Below are positions 31,871-44,700 of a stretch of DNA of 64,000 bases, piece after piece; positions within the stretch are counted from its first letter, which is position 1; every line of letters begins with the position of its first letter. The position numbers were made by a program, and so were the translations under genes. Source of the stretch: [Phialemoniopsis] sp. UDSM-2020 (lineage: Eukaryota > Ascomycota > Sordariomycetes > Thyridiales > Thyridiaceae); the NCBI GenBank assembly GCA_018873225.1, contig JAEILZ010000004.1, forward strand, positions 310,001 through 374,000, in the 5' to 3' direction. The notes beneath the pieces are model-generated. The model did not search any database, had not been told where the DNA came from, and was given only the letters and a program-made list of their open reading frames with translations.

Positions 31871-34800
31871 TCACTCCTGAGACTGCTGCTGAAGTTGGAA
31901 AGAGTAAGCATCCTCAGTATTACCGGCACCACCCTGCACCCAACTGTTGCGGGGATACTGGCAACCACCACTGCTGCCCAGCATCTGGCCCATCTCCTCT
32001 GCGCTCGCAAACAGCGGCATGCTTTCTCCACTCGGGGGAGACGAGCCGGCCTCGTAGACGCCGACCACATCGCCCAGGCCGTAGGGGAAGCTGGCAGGCG
32101 GGCCGAAGCTCTGCGTAAGCAACATGCTGCTGCTGTCGCCGCTGTAGGTTGACGACTGCTGCGACAAGAACGGCGCCATGTCGACGCTGCCGCCGTCCGT
32201 GGGCGTCAGGGGCTCGTCGGCCAGAGACTCGCTCTTGACAGTCGGAGCACGCGCCATCATGAGGCCACCCGCACCGTTGAACGCTGTCGGCGGCGGCGGA
32301 GTAAACGACGGAGGCGGCGGCGGGATAACCTGCTCCGCCTCAGGCGAGACGTAGTCATACATGCGGTGGTATCCCTGGGAAGCAGGCGTAGACACAGGAG
32401 GATAGGCACCGTACTCGAGGCCCAGCATCTCCATGCCCGCCGGCTGCTGCGGGTAGCTGGCGCCCTCGAGCACGTACTGGTGATGCGTTCCCGCGGCGTA
32501 CGCGGCGCGCACCTGGGGATAGCCCACGGGCGGCGGTCCGCCCCGGACGTAGGGGTACACGTCCGAGACGCTGCTGCGCGGCTGCTGCTGCTGGTACATG
32601 GCCATCATGCGGCTGCGCGCCGCCGCGCGGGACCGGTGGCTCGACAGGCCGCCCTTGCGGCCGGAAGCGGCGCGCGCGGGCAGGTGGTGATGACCGGCCG
32701 ATACGGCGGCGGCTTGGGCCGCTGCGGCGGCGGCGGCCTGCCTGCTCTTGTTGGCGGCCTGCTTGCGGTAGCGCGTCGTGCTGATGACGTAGCCCTGCCG
32801 GATGGCGAAGTCGGCGAGGACCCATTCCGAGGGCGGCTTGGGCTGCGCGTTACTGCTATTGTTGCTGCCGCTGCCTTTCTTTCTTGACGACTTGGTTACG
32901 GTGTTGTCGTTTGATGTCTTGGTCCTTGCGGCGGCGGGAGTGGTGATGGGAGCGTCGACGTCGACATCTTGGTCGTCATCGTTCTGACCGTGCGTAGCAG
33001 TACCGTCGGCACCAGATGGCGGTGGCTTGGCGGAGGTCCCCGAGGGCGATGACTCGTCCTGCTTGGGCGACTGCGGCGGCGCAACCTTGCGCTCGCGCTT
33101 GACGAAGGCCTGTAGGGAAAAGGACAAGGTCTCAGTAAACTTTTGGTTCAGATGAGGGAAGTATGGGCGCTTGTTTCGGGGACCAGGTGAGCCCGGCCAC
33201 TAGCTCAGGGCTTGGCAGACAAGCTAAGGGGGAAGATTCAAAATGATCACCGCCCCGCTAACGAAGGGCAAGTCGAACTAGCGCCTTGGAAGATCCCCTA
33301 GGGCTTGCTTCCCCGGACAGCACTAGCTGTGACCGGCTGGGGTTGCCCCTGTAGCCTCTTCCAGGGTGTGGAGGGTGGGGTGGTGTGTGCTCAGTGTGCG
33401 AGTGTAGGGGTGTGCGTCTGTCTTGTCTTGTCTTCTCCCATCTCTTTCGTTGGAGTACCCTGGACAGGCTCTTGTCTAGCCTCGACCTTTTTTGACAGGA
33501 CACTTGACAGGACAGGAGAAAGCGGGGTCTTTCTTCTGTGATCGAGGCCAAAAAGGACTGCCGCCACCAACAAAGCCATGTGCTCTGCTAGCGCGGACCG
33601 CCCTTCCCCCCTCCCACCTTTGCCTACCGCACGTAGTCTTCAAGAGGTAGCCTCTCTCTCTCTCCGTGCGTAGACTGGTGTGTGTGTGGAGCAAGAAAGA
33701 CACGAGGGGACGAAGAAGAGGAAAGGAGAGGTCTCGGTACTCACGTCGTTCATGCTGAGGTTATGCCGGATGCTGTTCTGCCACCCCTGGCCCTGGCCCT
33801 TGGCCGCCTTGGTCGTGTTGTCGCGGAACCACTGGTACAGCTCCTGGATCGTCATGGCGTGCGACGGCACGCTCATGAAGGCCTTGAAGATGAGCTGCGC
33901 GTACGGCTCGTCGGCCGCCTCTGCTGCTGCTGCGGCCGCGGCGCTGCGGTGATGGCCGCCGCCGCTCTCTGCTTGCAGTATGTTGTTCATGTCAAGATGC
34001 TGCTCCGGGTAGTGTAGGGGATATTGCTGCGGAAGGCCGTCGGCGGTGTTGGGAGCGTAGTCTGGTGTGCTCATCATGTCGTCCAGGTGCTGCGAGTCGT
34101 AGTGCTCGCTCCCGGAGCCGGGAACGAGGTAGGTCGTGGGCTGGTGGTAGGCTGTGTCATAAGCACTTCCGTATTCAAGGTTCCCAGGAACCATGCCGCC
34201 CGATATAGGCGAGACGGGCACCGGGTATGAGGAGGAAGAAGAAGGTAGTCCATCCATGGTGACGACAGCGCCATCTTCCTGACAAGACAGATCGTCGGCG
34301 GCTGAAAGCCACATCTCGGTGCGGTCGTTCTGCATGTCCTGCTGCTGATGGGTGTGGTCCATCGCAGCGGTCGACGAGAGCGGCGTCGCCCAAGAGTACG
34401 GCGAGCAGCAGCGCTGAAACGCAGAAGTGACAGTCTGGTGGAAGGAGGAGGACGTGGTGGCAGTGGTGGTGGCGGACGGGGAGGAGGACGAGGCGGAGGG
34501 AGAGCAGCACGAGAAGTCGGCTGCCTTGAGGATGTCGAGACCGCCTGAGGAGACACCGCGGAAGCTGTCTTGTTCTCCGAGTGGAGAGCAGGAGGAGCCG
34601 TGGAGGGAGTAGTTTTCATAGTCCTCTGCTGCCACGGTGGCGCCCGGGCCCGCTGCTGCTCCCTCTCCTCCAGCGGTGGCAGCTGTCGGTGACGAAAAGG
34701 CAGACAGGGGCGAGGTCCAGAAGCCGTCCGCGCTGCTGCTGGCGCCGCCGCTGCTGCTGACGCTGACCCTGGCGGCCAGGGCCCGGCTCGCTTGCTGAAG

Positions 34801-35154
34801 CCGCTTTCGCTCGTGCGGAGAAGACGGGAAGGGAGTTCGCAGCGGAGTCATCATGGCCGGCTGCTGCTGCTGCTTCTCCTGCTTGACCACGAGGCAGTGC
34901 GCCTGGTCCCGCTTGCTGCTGCGGCGCGGGAAGAGGGAGGAGGAGGAGGAGGAGGTCAGCGTGCTACCGCCGGCCATGCTTGCTGATTCCACGTGGTGGT
35001 TTGCAAAGGTCGTCATGGTGCCGGAGCGGGTCGATTGCGTCGTGCAAGTCGCGCCGGTGGTGACTGGGAATGGGGAGGCGAGCTCGTATCTCCCGATGCT
35101 GTTGCTTCTGCTGCTGGTTTTAGACGGCAAACCGTGCCGGGAACTGGGAGTCAT
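31871..35154 (-). CDS. forkhead-domain transcription factor
   Basis: Two exons (35154-33745, 33109-31871) encode 882 aa. The intron is 635 nt, long for this genome, and splits the DNA-binding domain straight after recognition helix H3. Exon 1 ends with EPYAQLIFKAFMSVPSHAMT, IQELYQWFRDNT and GWQNSIRHNLSMND (residues ~413-470). Exon 2 begins AFVKRERKV, then an ~84-residue low-complexity insert, then SEWVLADF and the basic TTRYRKQ wing (~564-586). There is no FHA domain, so it is not an Fkh1/2 orthologue. The flanks are Ser/Gln/Ala/Pro-rich, suggesting activation regions. It is flanked by 4.3 kb and 6.5 kb without genes, as is common for developmental regulators. No symbol is assigned. Confidence 0.88.
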
Positions 35155-35190
35155 TCCTTTTGCTGTTGCTCTTTCCTCTTCGTCTCTGTA

Positions 35191-35194
<4 letters not shown>

Positions 35195-35228
<34 letters not shown>
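35195..35228. repeat. (TG)17 microsatellite in the forkhead leader
   Basis: Thirty-four nucleotides of uninterrupted TG, 41-74 nt upstream of the forkhead start; the minus-strand transcript would read (CA)17 in its 5' leader. Confidence 0.9.
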
Positions 35229-35233
<5 letters not shown>

Positions 35234-36267
35234 CTTGCTGACTCAAGTGAAGAGAAAGATTTCCTGTTTGGGCCAGAGTAACACTGCCGAAGCGAGACAG
35301 ATTGATTGTCTTAATTGCCCGGGAAGTTTTCCAGAATGTCTCTGTGTATCAAGGGATATACAAGAAGAAACACCGAGAGATGGATATTAAACAATGGGGG
35401 CAAAGAGGTAAGAAGGAGGATATGTGCAGTTGCAGGTGGGAAGAGGTTGAAGCTGCTTGGATGTGGACTTTTCCAAAACGAAGTAAAATAGGCAAAGTGC
35501 AGGGTGGTCAGTGTCGTCAAGTATTCGGGGTCCCTGTCGACGTGATTGTATCCTACCTGGCGCCAAGGCCGCAAGCCAGAAGGTTTAATTTTTGTTCCTC
35601 TTGTGTTGGAGAATGGGGAAAAAGGGACAAGTCGAGGCAGATTCCCTTGCCCAGTCGATCATAGGAAGTGGCCGAAGTGGTAATAGAAGCGAGACATGAG
35701 AGAGACAAGCGTGCCAAATGGATGGCGTTGTCCCTGGTTCTCGGGACCTTCTTGATATTTGGATTAAGGTTGGGGTAGCGGTAGCTTGATCGACTTACAA
35801 GAGCCTACATGCATGCAACGGCCGAGCCCACCAGGGCAGAGAGAGGAACAACGGCACTAGGCCCCAATATTGGGGGGGTGTATCTAAGGGAGGGCGTGGC
35901 AGATGTAGATGCCATGCCAGGCGAGGCCGCCGCGTGCCCCATCTCAAGATACAAGTACATGTAGACGTACAAGGGGGGACCGGGGTGTGTGTGGTGGAGG
36001 AACTACTGGGCTAGCTCGCAGAAGAGCATGGGAGACCTTCCCGGTGAAGGACACAAAAAGGTCGGCAAGGAATTCAAGCTACCCTGCCTGAGTGAGGTGG
36101 GTGCAAGCAGACAGTGCAGGGATACCATGGCCATGCAGGCCAAGCATCAACAGCCCATGGCCTGCATCGTAGATTTGAGAGAGAGAGGGAGATGGAGGGG
36201 TACATCACAGCCTCTCTCTGTGTATCTCGTCTCTTCCCAAAAGGGACAAAAGATGGCGTCCCAACAG

Positions 36268-36287
36268 ACACACACACACACACACAC
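36268..36287. repeat. (AC)10 microsatellite
   Basis: Twenty nucleotides of AC repeats in the forkhead upstream region. Confidence 0.85.
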
Positions 36288-36705
36288 AACGTCACTCCCC
36301 CTTGCCCCTGGCCAATCCGGGGCTTTACTCGGCCTTGCTGCTCACACTACGAAGGTACCTCCTGGTTGGTGCTGCACCCGCTTTCATACGCCAGACGTGC
36401 TGCAACATGTTGTTGGGCGTTGCAGAAACGACGGCAGCGGTCAAGAAAGAGGGAATGGCAGATGGGGGCCACAGGGCGGTCCTATGATCTGCGCAACCTC
36501 GACTACGTGGAAGCAGCATGCACTGCACATATCTGCACTGCCTGGGCCTGTGCGCCCGTTTGTCGCCCATCGTATCAGAGTCGCCGGTTCTGGGTACCTA
36601 GGTAGGATGAAAGGGGCGTGGGCCTGCAAGAAGAGGCCCGTTTGTGCAATCGTGGGTGGGAAAACTTGTGTATGTGCGAGTGTGTGCGTGTCAGTGTTAG
36701 TGCCG

Positions 36706-36735
36706 GTCAGTCAGTCAGTCAGTCAGTCAGTCAGT
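36706..36735. repeat. (GTCA)n tetranucleotide microsatellite
   Basis: About seven copies of GTCA, followed after a short interruption by two further copies near 36739. Confidence 0.85.
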
Positions 36736-39473
36736 TCCAGTCAGTCAGCCAGTGAATGCGTGGAAGGGGAACTAGGAAGAGAAAGCGTGCGTGCGTAGCG
36801 TCTGCAACTTGCTGGTGTCGCTAAAATTGCTGCTTGTACTGAAACGGTAATGGGAGCGAGCGAGCGACTGAGGAGTCCCAGGACAAAGAGCAGAGGGAGC
36901 AGAAGGCAAGTTCCATGTTCGATGCCCCTTCATGGCGCAAACGGAGCCTCTGTTTGACAGAAACGGTCTACCCACCCATCCCTCTTCACCGTGTCCTCAC
37001 CATGCCTCACCGTCAGTGGCCCATGGCGTGGCTCTCTACGCGCTAGCGATTAAGACAGACACATGCACATGCCAAGCGGAGCCTAGGGAAGCCAAATCAG
37101 GGGGGTGTGAGTCTAAGTCAGCGACTAAGCAAGTTACAGTGCTGCCCGTACACAATTCGAAACACAGACGTGGTAAGGGATCTAGAGGTGCGCCTCTGCG
37201 TGTCCTAACATACGACGGCGCACCCATCAAAAGGCCAGATCCGGTTCTGATGGAGCTTGAGATACCCACCAGAGGGGTAGCCAAATTCAATCACCCGTGG
37301 ATGATCCAATCCGTGCCTCATTGTGAAGAAGCTCCAGGGCCGTCTGTTGTTTGGTCTGGACTTCGGGGTCTGGGCTGGATTGTGGGCTGTTTTAGCGAGC
37401 CGTTGCGGGAAACCGGGTTAGCAGCACCTTTTGATGGAGCCCTCCTCAGGGCACCATGGATCGGGATGCAGGTGCACCGAAATAGTGCAGATAGAGCCCA
37501 GATAACCGAGTCACAAGCGAACCGTTCAGTGGACCACCGGGCTCCATAACGTTGGGGCTAGTGGGTGTTCTCAGGGCATGGGGGGTGAGGGAAAGGGGAA
37601 TCAGGAATGGAGGAAAGACGGGTGGGTGAAGGGTTAAGATGGATGACTGGAGCTAAGTTTAATGTGACAGCCGTGTCTGAGTACTAGATGCCGTAGGGGA
37701 GAAAACATGTAACGAGAAGAGGAAAATGATGAGCAGCAAAAAGACCCCTGTTCGTCATGTCAGAGGATGATCTCCAAAACGAGATCTCCATGCTTGCTCT
37801 GCCCCACCACCCTCTTCTCTCAAACAGGATAACGAGCGAGGGTGTTGATGGGCTGCGGAGACGCAGAGATTGGATCTAGCAAAAAGGGCTGGGGATCAGT
37901 CGGGAGACGGGACAACAGAACTGTCCTCACAGCCCAGAAGAAGTGACATCTAACTACTTGGAACTACGTAGACCTGAGTGGGGAACAGAGCACATGTCGA
38001 TGAAAGGACGGGATCGTCATTTTACCACGGTCATTGTGCCCTCTCAGTGGTCCTCTCGCTTGGCAGATTTCTAGCGCTGTTGGCTCTGCTTGTGGCTTGC
38101 CGAGTCGCAAGTTGTTCGGGAGTCCCCCACAGCCGTGCTGTTCTGGAGAAAGCCGAGTGGACGAGTAGCAGTGGGTGACGGTAACCGGGTAGCTTGTACG
38201 TACTAGAGCAAGGAGAGGTGAGCCGTATAGGGCAGGAAACGCAGGATAGCCGCACACACGAATCGTTGAAGAATGAGAATGTGAGAAAGGGCAGGTAAAC
38301 GGTGGCGGCGGGGGTTACAAGGTTCGGAGTCAGGTCTTGTCCCTCTGTCTGCATCTGATTTGCGGCTGGTTGCAAACGCCTCAATCTCTAAGGCCTGTCT
38401 GCTGTCGATGAGATTCGCCAGCGGCATCGCCAGACCTCACTTCCAGAGAGCGGTCAGGGAATGCGATGCAGCGGCAGACATCCGGGCATTCTGTCGTGTA
38501 TCTCATGCATAAAATAGTGCCGTCTTCTAGAAGGCCTCATGGAAAGAAAGGCCGGGTAAGGCACGAAGCAATCCAAACAATTGATAGATCTGCTTTCTTT
38601 CTTTCCCTTGTCCCCTTCCCTGGCTGCATCACGCATCGCGGGCCGAGAGAACAACGGAGAAGCATGGCGTGCCAGCTAGGGGGAAACAAGCAGTCGAGTG
38701 GAGATGAAACAATGCTCTTTTTCCTGCCCTTTCTTGGTGTCTAGTCTATCTGATTGCTCAATGCTGATGTTGTCATCGCTGTGCAGCACAAGAAAAAGGT
38801 GCCCAAATCCATGGACAGTGCCCGTCCGTCCCACTGCTTGCGTGCATGATCTGCTCTGGGGGGTCCAGTCCCTCCTCTCCCTTGAAATTGCTGCAGAATC
38901 TTCGCTTCTTCATTCCAGGTTGGGCCAATGCTACCCATCCAAGCGCCCTCCCAGAGCCGCAGTTGTGCGTGTATGCCGTGATCTGCTCCCGCGCCGTCCA
39001 GAGTGGTCTTAAGCGAGGACCTAGAGCCCTAAGCCGATGTCCTGATGCCGCCCGCCGTAGAGCCACGCGATATACAGCTGCATCCTGCAGACGGGCTGAC
39101 GGCCGGTTCGGCCGGACGCACAAAGGGGCGACGCCCCTCAACCATGGTCAGGCGACACAGCAGGGAAGGTGGTACAGGATGGAGAGAAAGAAAGACCTGC
39201 GACAACGGTAGTGGTGACATCTTGGTAGCACAAAATCGCTCTGCAACGCAGCAGGGTCCCCTTCGTTCATCTCATCTCGCCTGCTACCCGCCCGCGCTGG
39301 CTGACCAGAGATGTGCCTCCAATTCGTCCCGCCAAAACCCCATGACATCTTCCCATTTCCCCTTTGGGACGTTGGCAGGCCCAGCCGGCTACGATCCGGC
39401 GAATCCACGCATACCTGGCTGCATGCGGCGGCAGCAGACACCGAGAACCTGGTTTAATTGTTGAGCCGTTACT

Positions 39474-41233
39474 CTACTTGCGGTAGTAAATCTAGGAGAA
39501 TGACATGTCAGTTTTAAATCCCATGTTGCGGACTCGGCTTCCTCAATCTGGAACACTTGCCTTTTTGAATTGGAAATGGAGCTGGAGGATCCCCTGTAGA
39601 TGCGACAAACAAACCCGAGAGGTTAGCATGGATCTCTTTGCATGGCCACGTATCAAAGAGATGAGCGACGGATCAACACGAACGACGTCGGCGGCAGCAG
39701 CACGGCCAGCGAACCGAGCATCGTGGCTTGCTGACCGGTTGAAGATTTTGCAAAAAGACTTACCTTGTCGAAGCTGCTCTTGAACCCCCTCTCCTTCTTG
39801 GCACTGTAATCCCACTCCCGGTCGACGATCCTAAACGCAATGTCCTCGTAGGGTGGGCCGGCGATGAAGCGGATGAGGCACGTATCCTCCTCGCCCGCGG
39901 GCGCAAACGACTCGCCGCGGCGCCTGCCCCCTTCGCGCACAATCTTGTAGGTCGGGGCCTTCGTCTTGTCGATGAGGTCCGGGTAGAAGATGTTGAACTT
40001 GTAGCCCTGCACCACCTTGGGCGGCGGGTTGTCGTGGTCGTAGTGCGTCTGGTTGTACTTGTTCCACTCGTAGCCCATCTGCACCCGGTTGAAGTAGCGC
40101 GGCTTGCGCGGCCGGTACTTGTCTGCCCACTGGGGCCTGCCACCGCCGGCGGCGCCACTGGGGACCGCTTCTTCTGCCATGAAGATCTCCTCGTCTTCGC
40201 CGATGCCGCGGGCGACCTCCCTCTCGTAGAGCGCCTTGGTGGCCTGCGAAAAGTCTTCATTGCCCGTCTGCGCAAATCGTGCTGTGCCGGGGGGCGGCGC
40301 AGCGGCAGCGTCACGGCTGATGGCCGAAGGATTGAATGAGGTCTTTGGCTTGGCAGCCACGGCGCCTGATGTGGCAGAAGCCTTGCGGACAGAGTCACCG
40401 GGCGCGAGCCCTTGCTCCTCCAGCAGCTTCGCCTTCTCCGGGTCCGACTGCTTGAGCAGCTCGATCCGCGCCTCCTTGATCTCCTGACACACCTTCTTTA
40501 GCTTAGCCTTGGCCTTCCACACCAGCAGGCTCTTGAGCAGCGCCTCCCAATAGTCCGTGTCGATGGGCTCATTAGACCGCAGCTTGGCCCGGATCTGCTT
40601 CTCGAGCGCCTCGAGCTGCTCAAACGTCTTGGGCTCGAGGATCTTGTCAATGTCGGCCGACACGGAGCTGACGGCCCTGCCCTCCGGGCCCTGGCCGCGC
40701 AGCCTCTGCCTCTTGTCGTCACAGAGCGCCAGCAGCGCCCTCCAATACTCGCGGTTGCGCGCGTTGGTCTCGAGCGTCTTGTAGGAGGTAATGTCGGTGT
40801 CGAGCTCGCGCAGCTGCTCCTCGTTCAGGCTTTCAAGCACGCGCTCCGCCGAGGGCACCTCGATCTCGACGTCGGCATCGTCGTCGTCAAAGACGTCGCG
40901 GTCGGTGTCGACGAAGCGCAGGGCGAAAGCGAGCAGGTCGATGGGCTTGGCGCGGCCCTCGCGCACGCGGATGTCGGCCTTCTTCTTGGCCTGCTTGAGC
41001 ACAAACTTGTCCTCATCGGCGACGAACTGCCGCGACTGCTCGTCCGCCGTCAGGTATCTAGCGTTACTGGAAGCCTTCGAGGAAGCGCCTGCGGCAGCTG
41101 GGGGTGTCGCGCGACTCGAGGATGAGGACTTGGTGATGCGGTTGCTGGGGTCGTGGCGGGGACCGGTGACGTCCCTGTCACGGCGTTTGGGCGACCTGAG
41201 GCCCGCGATCATGGCTTGACGTCCAGGATCCAT
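39474..41233 (-). CDS. Cactin-like spliceosome-associated protein
   Basis: Three exons (41233-39764, 39593-39561, 39491-39474) encode 506 aa. The second intron has a GC donor (AAG|GCAAGT), and the last exon codes only IYYRK-stop. The C-terminal Cactin domain is unmistakable: KPRYFNRVQMGYEWNKYNQT, HYDHDNPPPKVVQGYKFNIF, YPDLIDKTKAPTYKIV, IRFIAGPPYEDIAFRIVDREW and a final FQFKKIYYRK. The middle region (residues ~80-290) is charged and helical, as in the family's conserved mid-domain. Cactin is a nuclear factor of the spliceosome needed for accurate splicing. The micro-exons at the 3' end are found by matching the conserved C-terminus. Confidence 0.9.
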
Positions 41234-41707
41234 GTTGGGCTGGCGTTGTTGACTTAAGCTGCACTTTATTGCCTCAATGTTGTGGTGGTGGTATTTTTTT
41301 CTTCCTCGCTGGTCCCAGGCGATAAGCTGCCTGAAACTTTGGGGTAAGTTGCCCCACGTGATGTCACTCCAGGCTTCACCGGCCGCTGTGGAACTCGGAA
41401 ATGTTCACCGAGACAGGGAAGGCACTACCTGCATGTGGTAAAATAGCCCTGGAGCCGAGACATGGAATTACGTTACAGCCTTATTTGAACAGCCTCAAAA
41501 AGAAGTAGACAGAAATGCACTCATATAGTAAAGCGCAGATAGTGTTGCGATAATTCTCGACATCATTATGTTCTCCCAGTGCTTGAAAACTACAGCCTAC
41601 ACTCGTGTGATCATACAATGCAGCCTCCAAAGGGTATCATCATCACTCCTTATAATACAAATCATACAATGCCCATTCTCCGACTCCAAAGACCCAACCC
41701 AACATCC
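41234..41707. other. intergenic, nothing recognised
   Basis: It holds the Cactin promoter and the 3' flank of the RTC1-like gene. The first half contains a short GT/T-rich tract at 41279-41306. No gene is seen. Confidence 0.5.
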
Positions 41708-44700
41708 TCACCTCCTATCCTCCGTCCCAGCAAACTTGACACTCTTCCGCCTCTCCCTCTCCCTCTGCTCCCCTCCGCCGCCAGCGCTAGACATACCCCC
41801 GCTCCGCCCAGGACTGCTCCCAAGCACCACCCTCGCGCCGACGCCCTCGCGATCACCGACGACCAACGCCTCACGCACGCTCTCCACCGCTCTACTCTGC
41901 GCGACATCGTTCCCATCGCCTCGCACTCCACCAGCGGACCCGAAAGGCAACATCGCCGACCCGCCACTGACCCTTCGGTCATGGTGCACGACACCCCTAT
42001 CTCCACCCAGCGGCGAGGCCTTGAGCGCCCCCGTGCCGGCAGCACCAGCAGACGGTCCCCCGACGCTCCCGCGCGCCACCTCGCGCATCGACCGCGTGAG
42101 CTCCTCGCTGCGCGTCGCCGCGCTCTCCGTCCGCCACCGGCCCGGCAGGCACGGGTGCCCGCACCCGTCGAGCGGGCAGCACCCGTCCGAGAACTCGGCG
42201 CCCGTGCCGGACTCCGGGATGTGCGACTCGGGCGCCCCGATGAGCGGGCTGCCGTTGGCGGCGCCGTCGGCGGCCGAGGAGTGCCACGCCTCGAGGCAGG
42301 TCGAGTGCCCACCGTGGCCGCAGCCGGGGCAGTACCACCACGTCGACAGGACGTTTGGGTCTTCTTCGTCGTCGTGGCCGGCGGCGGAGGTGCGGCCGTC
42401 GTGGTGGGCTCCATAGAGCGGCGTCTGCTCGAGCGGGAAGACGTTGGGCGTGATGTCTCGGTGCTTGCAGACGGCGCAGGGCCCCATGGTCTCGCGACAC
42501 CGGTCGCATACCCAGACCGTGTCATTCGATTTGGACGTCCGATCAATGTCTCGAGGCTTGCGGCACTTGGAGCACAAGAATCCAACCGACACACCATTTT
42601 GCGCCAGGGTGAAGACGGGGCTGTAGCTCTCGCCCCAGTCAGAGAAGAGGCCACCAGGCCACCCCTTGACGCAGAGCTTGCGGAGAAGGGCAGCCTCAAC
42701 AAATAGCTTCATTCCCATGAGTCGGCTATGGTGCTGTCGCAGTATGCCGCCCGCCTGGAAACTGTCGATCACGTCATTGGGCACAAGCGGCTTCAGAAGT
42801 AGGATGATGGCGGCGGCGTTGAGTGCCGAAGATTTAGTTTCGAAAGCCAACGCGCGCGAAATGAGGGTATAAGGTTGCAGAGGAGCCGGCCTCCTCGTGC
42901 GAACACCTTTGTCACTGTTGAGGGGATACGGGACTGCAGGATCCGAAGGCCACATGAAATGGTCTGACTCGATGACCTGAGGTGAGTTCTCGTCCTCGAA
43001 TGGGCCGGAGTCGTCTAGGCTTGCTGCTACAGAATCTGCATCGGCAATCTCGATCTGCGGCAAGCCGATGTTAGAGTCGCTCTCATAGCGACTAGAGAAT
43101 CCTTGTGACGGGATGCTGCCGCTCGTAGTCTGCGTGATCATCCTATAATCCTCATCCGTCGTGTCTGTCATGCTGGTGCTTGTCCGCCGGAGCGTCCTTC
43201 GCAACAGCTGCGACGAACCCGGTGAGTTTTGTAGCTGTTTCCCCCGTATGCGGCTCTGATACTCGCCATCCGCGGCATCACTGGCACTGGAGCGGCGATG
43301 CACGGGGATCCGCTCAGGGTTTGTATTCCTTCGAGATAGACTGCTACCGGATGAACTGGTCTGGCCAGACTGACCCGAAGTTTGAGAAATAGAGAAGAGC
43401 TGGGCAAAGCTCTCCTCGGAGTCCATCCGCAATGGAAGTGGCTTTTCTCTGCTCGGTGACCGGGGCTCAATTTGGTCAGAGACCTCTGGCTCCCTCCTCG
43501 TCTGCGGTACATCGATTGCATGCGCCATAGTGTCCATGTCGTAAAAGTCGTATCCCTCCGTGCTCGATATCTTGGTGCCGTCGCTTGCAATGCTCGTCTC
43601 CGAAAGTGGCATCGAGTCCAGACGGCGACGAGGCTCGATCGACTGCAGATGCGCCGCAGGAGGCAAGTTGAAGTCGTCGCCCTCTGGGACCGGTGGGAGA
43701 TCCATATGTGATCCTACGGTCTGCAGCGGCTCTGATCTTGTGCGGGTATCGGCGTAGTTATCGACAGGACGCGCAATGGGCGTGGGTACATTAGAGGTGC
43801 TCTCGAACTCCTCAGCCAGTAGAGACCTCAATGGCGCGTGCTTGTCCAAGATGCTCGACGACGAGTGCGACTTGCGCGGAGTGTCGTCCGATTCGGGAAT
43901 CGAAGCCATCGACAGAAGCCTCGGTCTCTCCAGGGCCTGTGACTCCTTCCATGCCTTCCACGCAGGGGACTGGTTCTTTTGCCTCGCCATGCGTCTTTCT
44001 AGGTGGAAATGTGCCCTCCTTGAGAGCAGGCGATCCACGGCAAATGAGAGAATGCGCCAGGTCTGGGCCAGCCGGAACTGTCCAACATTCTCTGCGGCCC
44101 TCGCGTAATGTTCGATGATGCCCGCGACTCGCTCTGCCATGAGCGGGCCGTCTCGCACGTACGGTAGGTCCGTCTTCAGTGTTTCTAGGTAGTGCATAGT
44201 CAGGTATTGGTAGACATTGACCTTCGCTCCCGAAGGCACGGGACCAATAGCCATTGCTTGCTGCGATCTGAATGGCCCCGTCATCCTGAGTGTCTGTTCC
44301 AGACCAAAGACTTGATCATCTGAACTGGGTCCGGTTGGTGGTGTGGTACTCAGTGTGTGAACTGATCTGACGCTTGGCCTTCGCCTACGTCCAGACCGTT
44401 TCCGTGGCCCGAGAAAGCTGCCTACGACGTCATCTTCCGAGTCACTGCGGCTGACGCTTAGCATAGGTGCTGCCGGGCTTGAACCTTGTGGAGTAGACGG
44501 CACAGTCTCGGCCTCGCGCATGGTGGGAAGTCGAGGCCGGCGTGCTTGGGGCCGCTCATCCAGAAACATCAACACTTCGCCTCGCGCGGAAAAGGTCATG
44601 CTCGAGACGGAGGTGCGATCGAGGACCTTGGGCGCGAAAGCAACATCGCACTGGTTGAAAAGACCATCCTGCCCAACGGTCCAAAGGAGATCTGTGTCAT

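Larger units (their letters stand above)
35155..39473. other. 4.3-kb upstream region of the forkhead gene, no gene recognised
   Basis: Frames here are short or low-complexity; the longest (36932-37549, plus) has no domain and no promoter-like start context. Several microsatellites occur. The region probably combines a long leader and regulatory DNA of the forkhead gene with the 3' flank of the Cactin gene. Confidence 0.45.

Noticed and set aside
36932..37549. 205-codon plus-strand frame
   Set aside because: No domain, irregular composition and poor start context; kept as non-coding upstream DNA of the forkhead gene.
41579..42706. 375-codon plus-strand frame over the end of the RTC1-like gene
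   Set aside because: It lies antisense to the GC-rich RING end of RTC1, is Arg/Pro-rich and has no domain; it is a compositional shadow.
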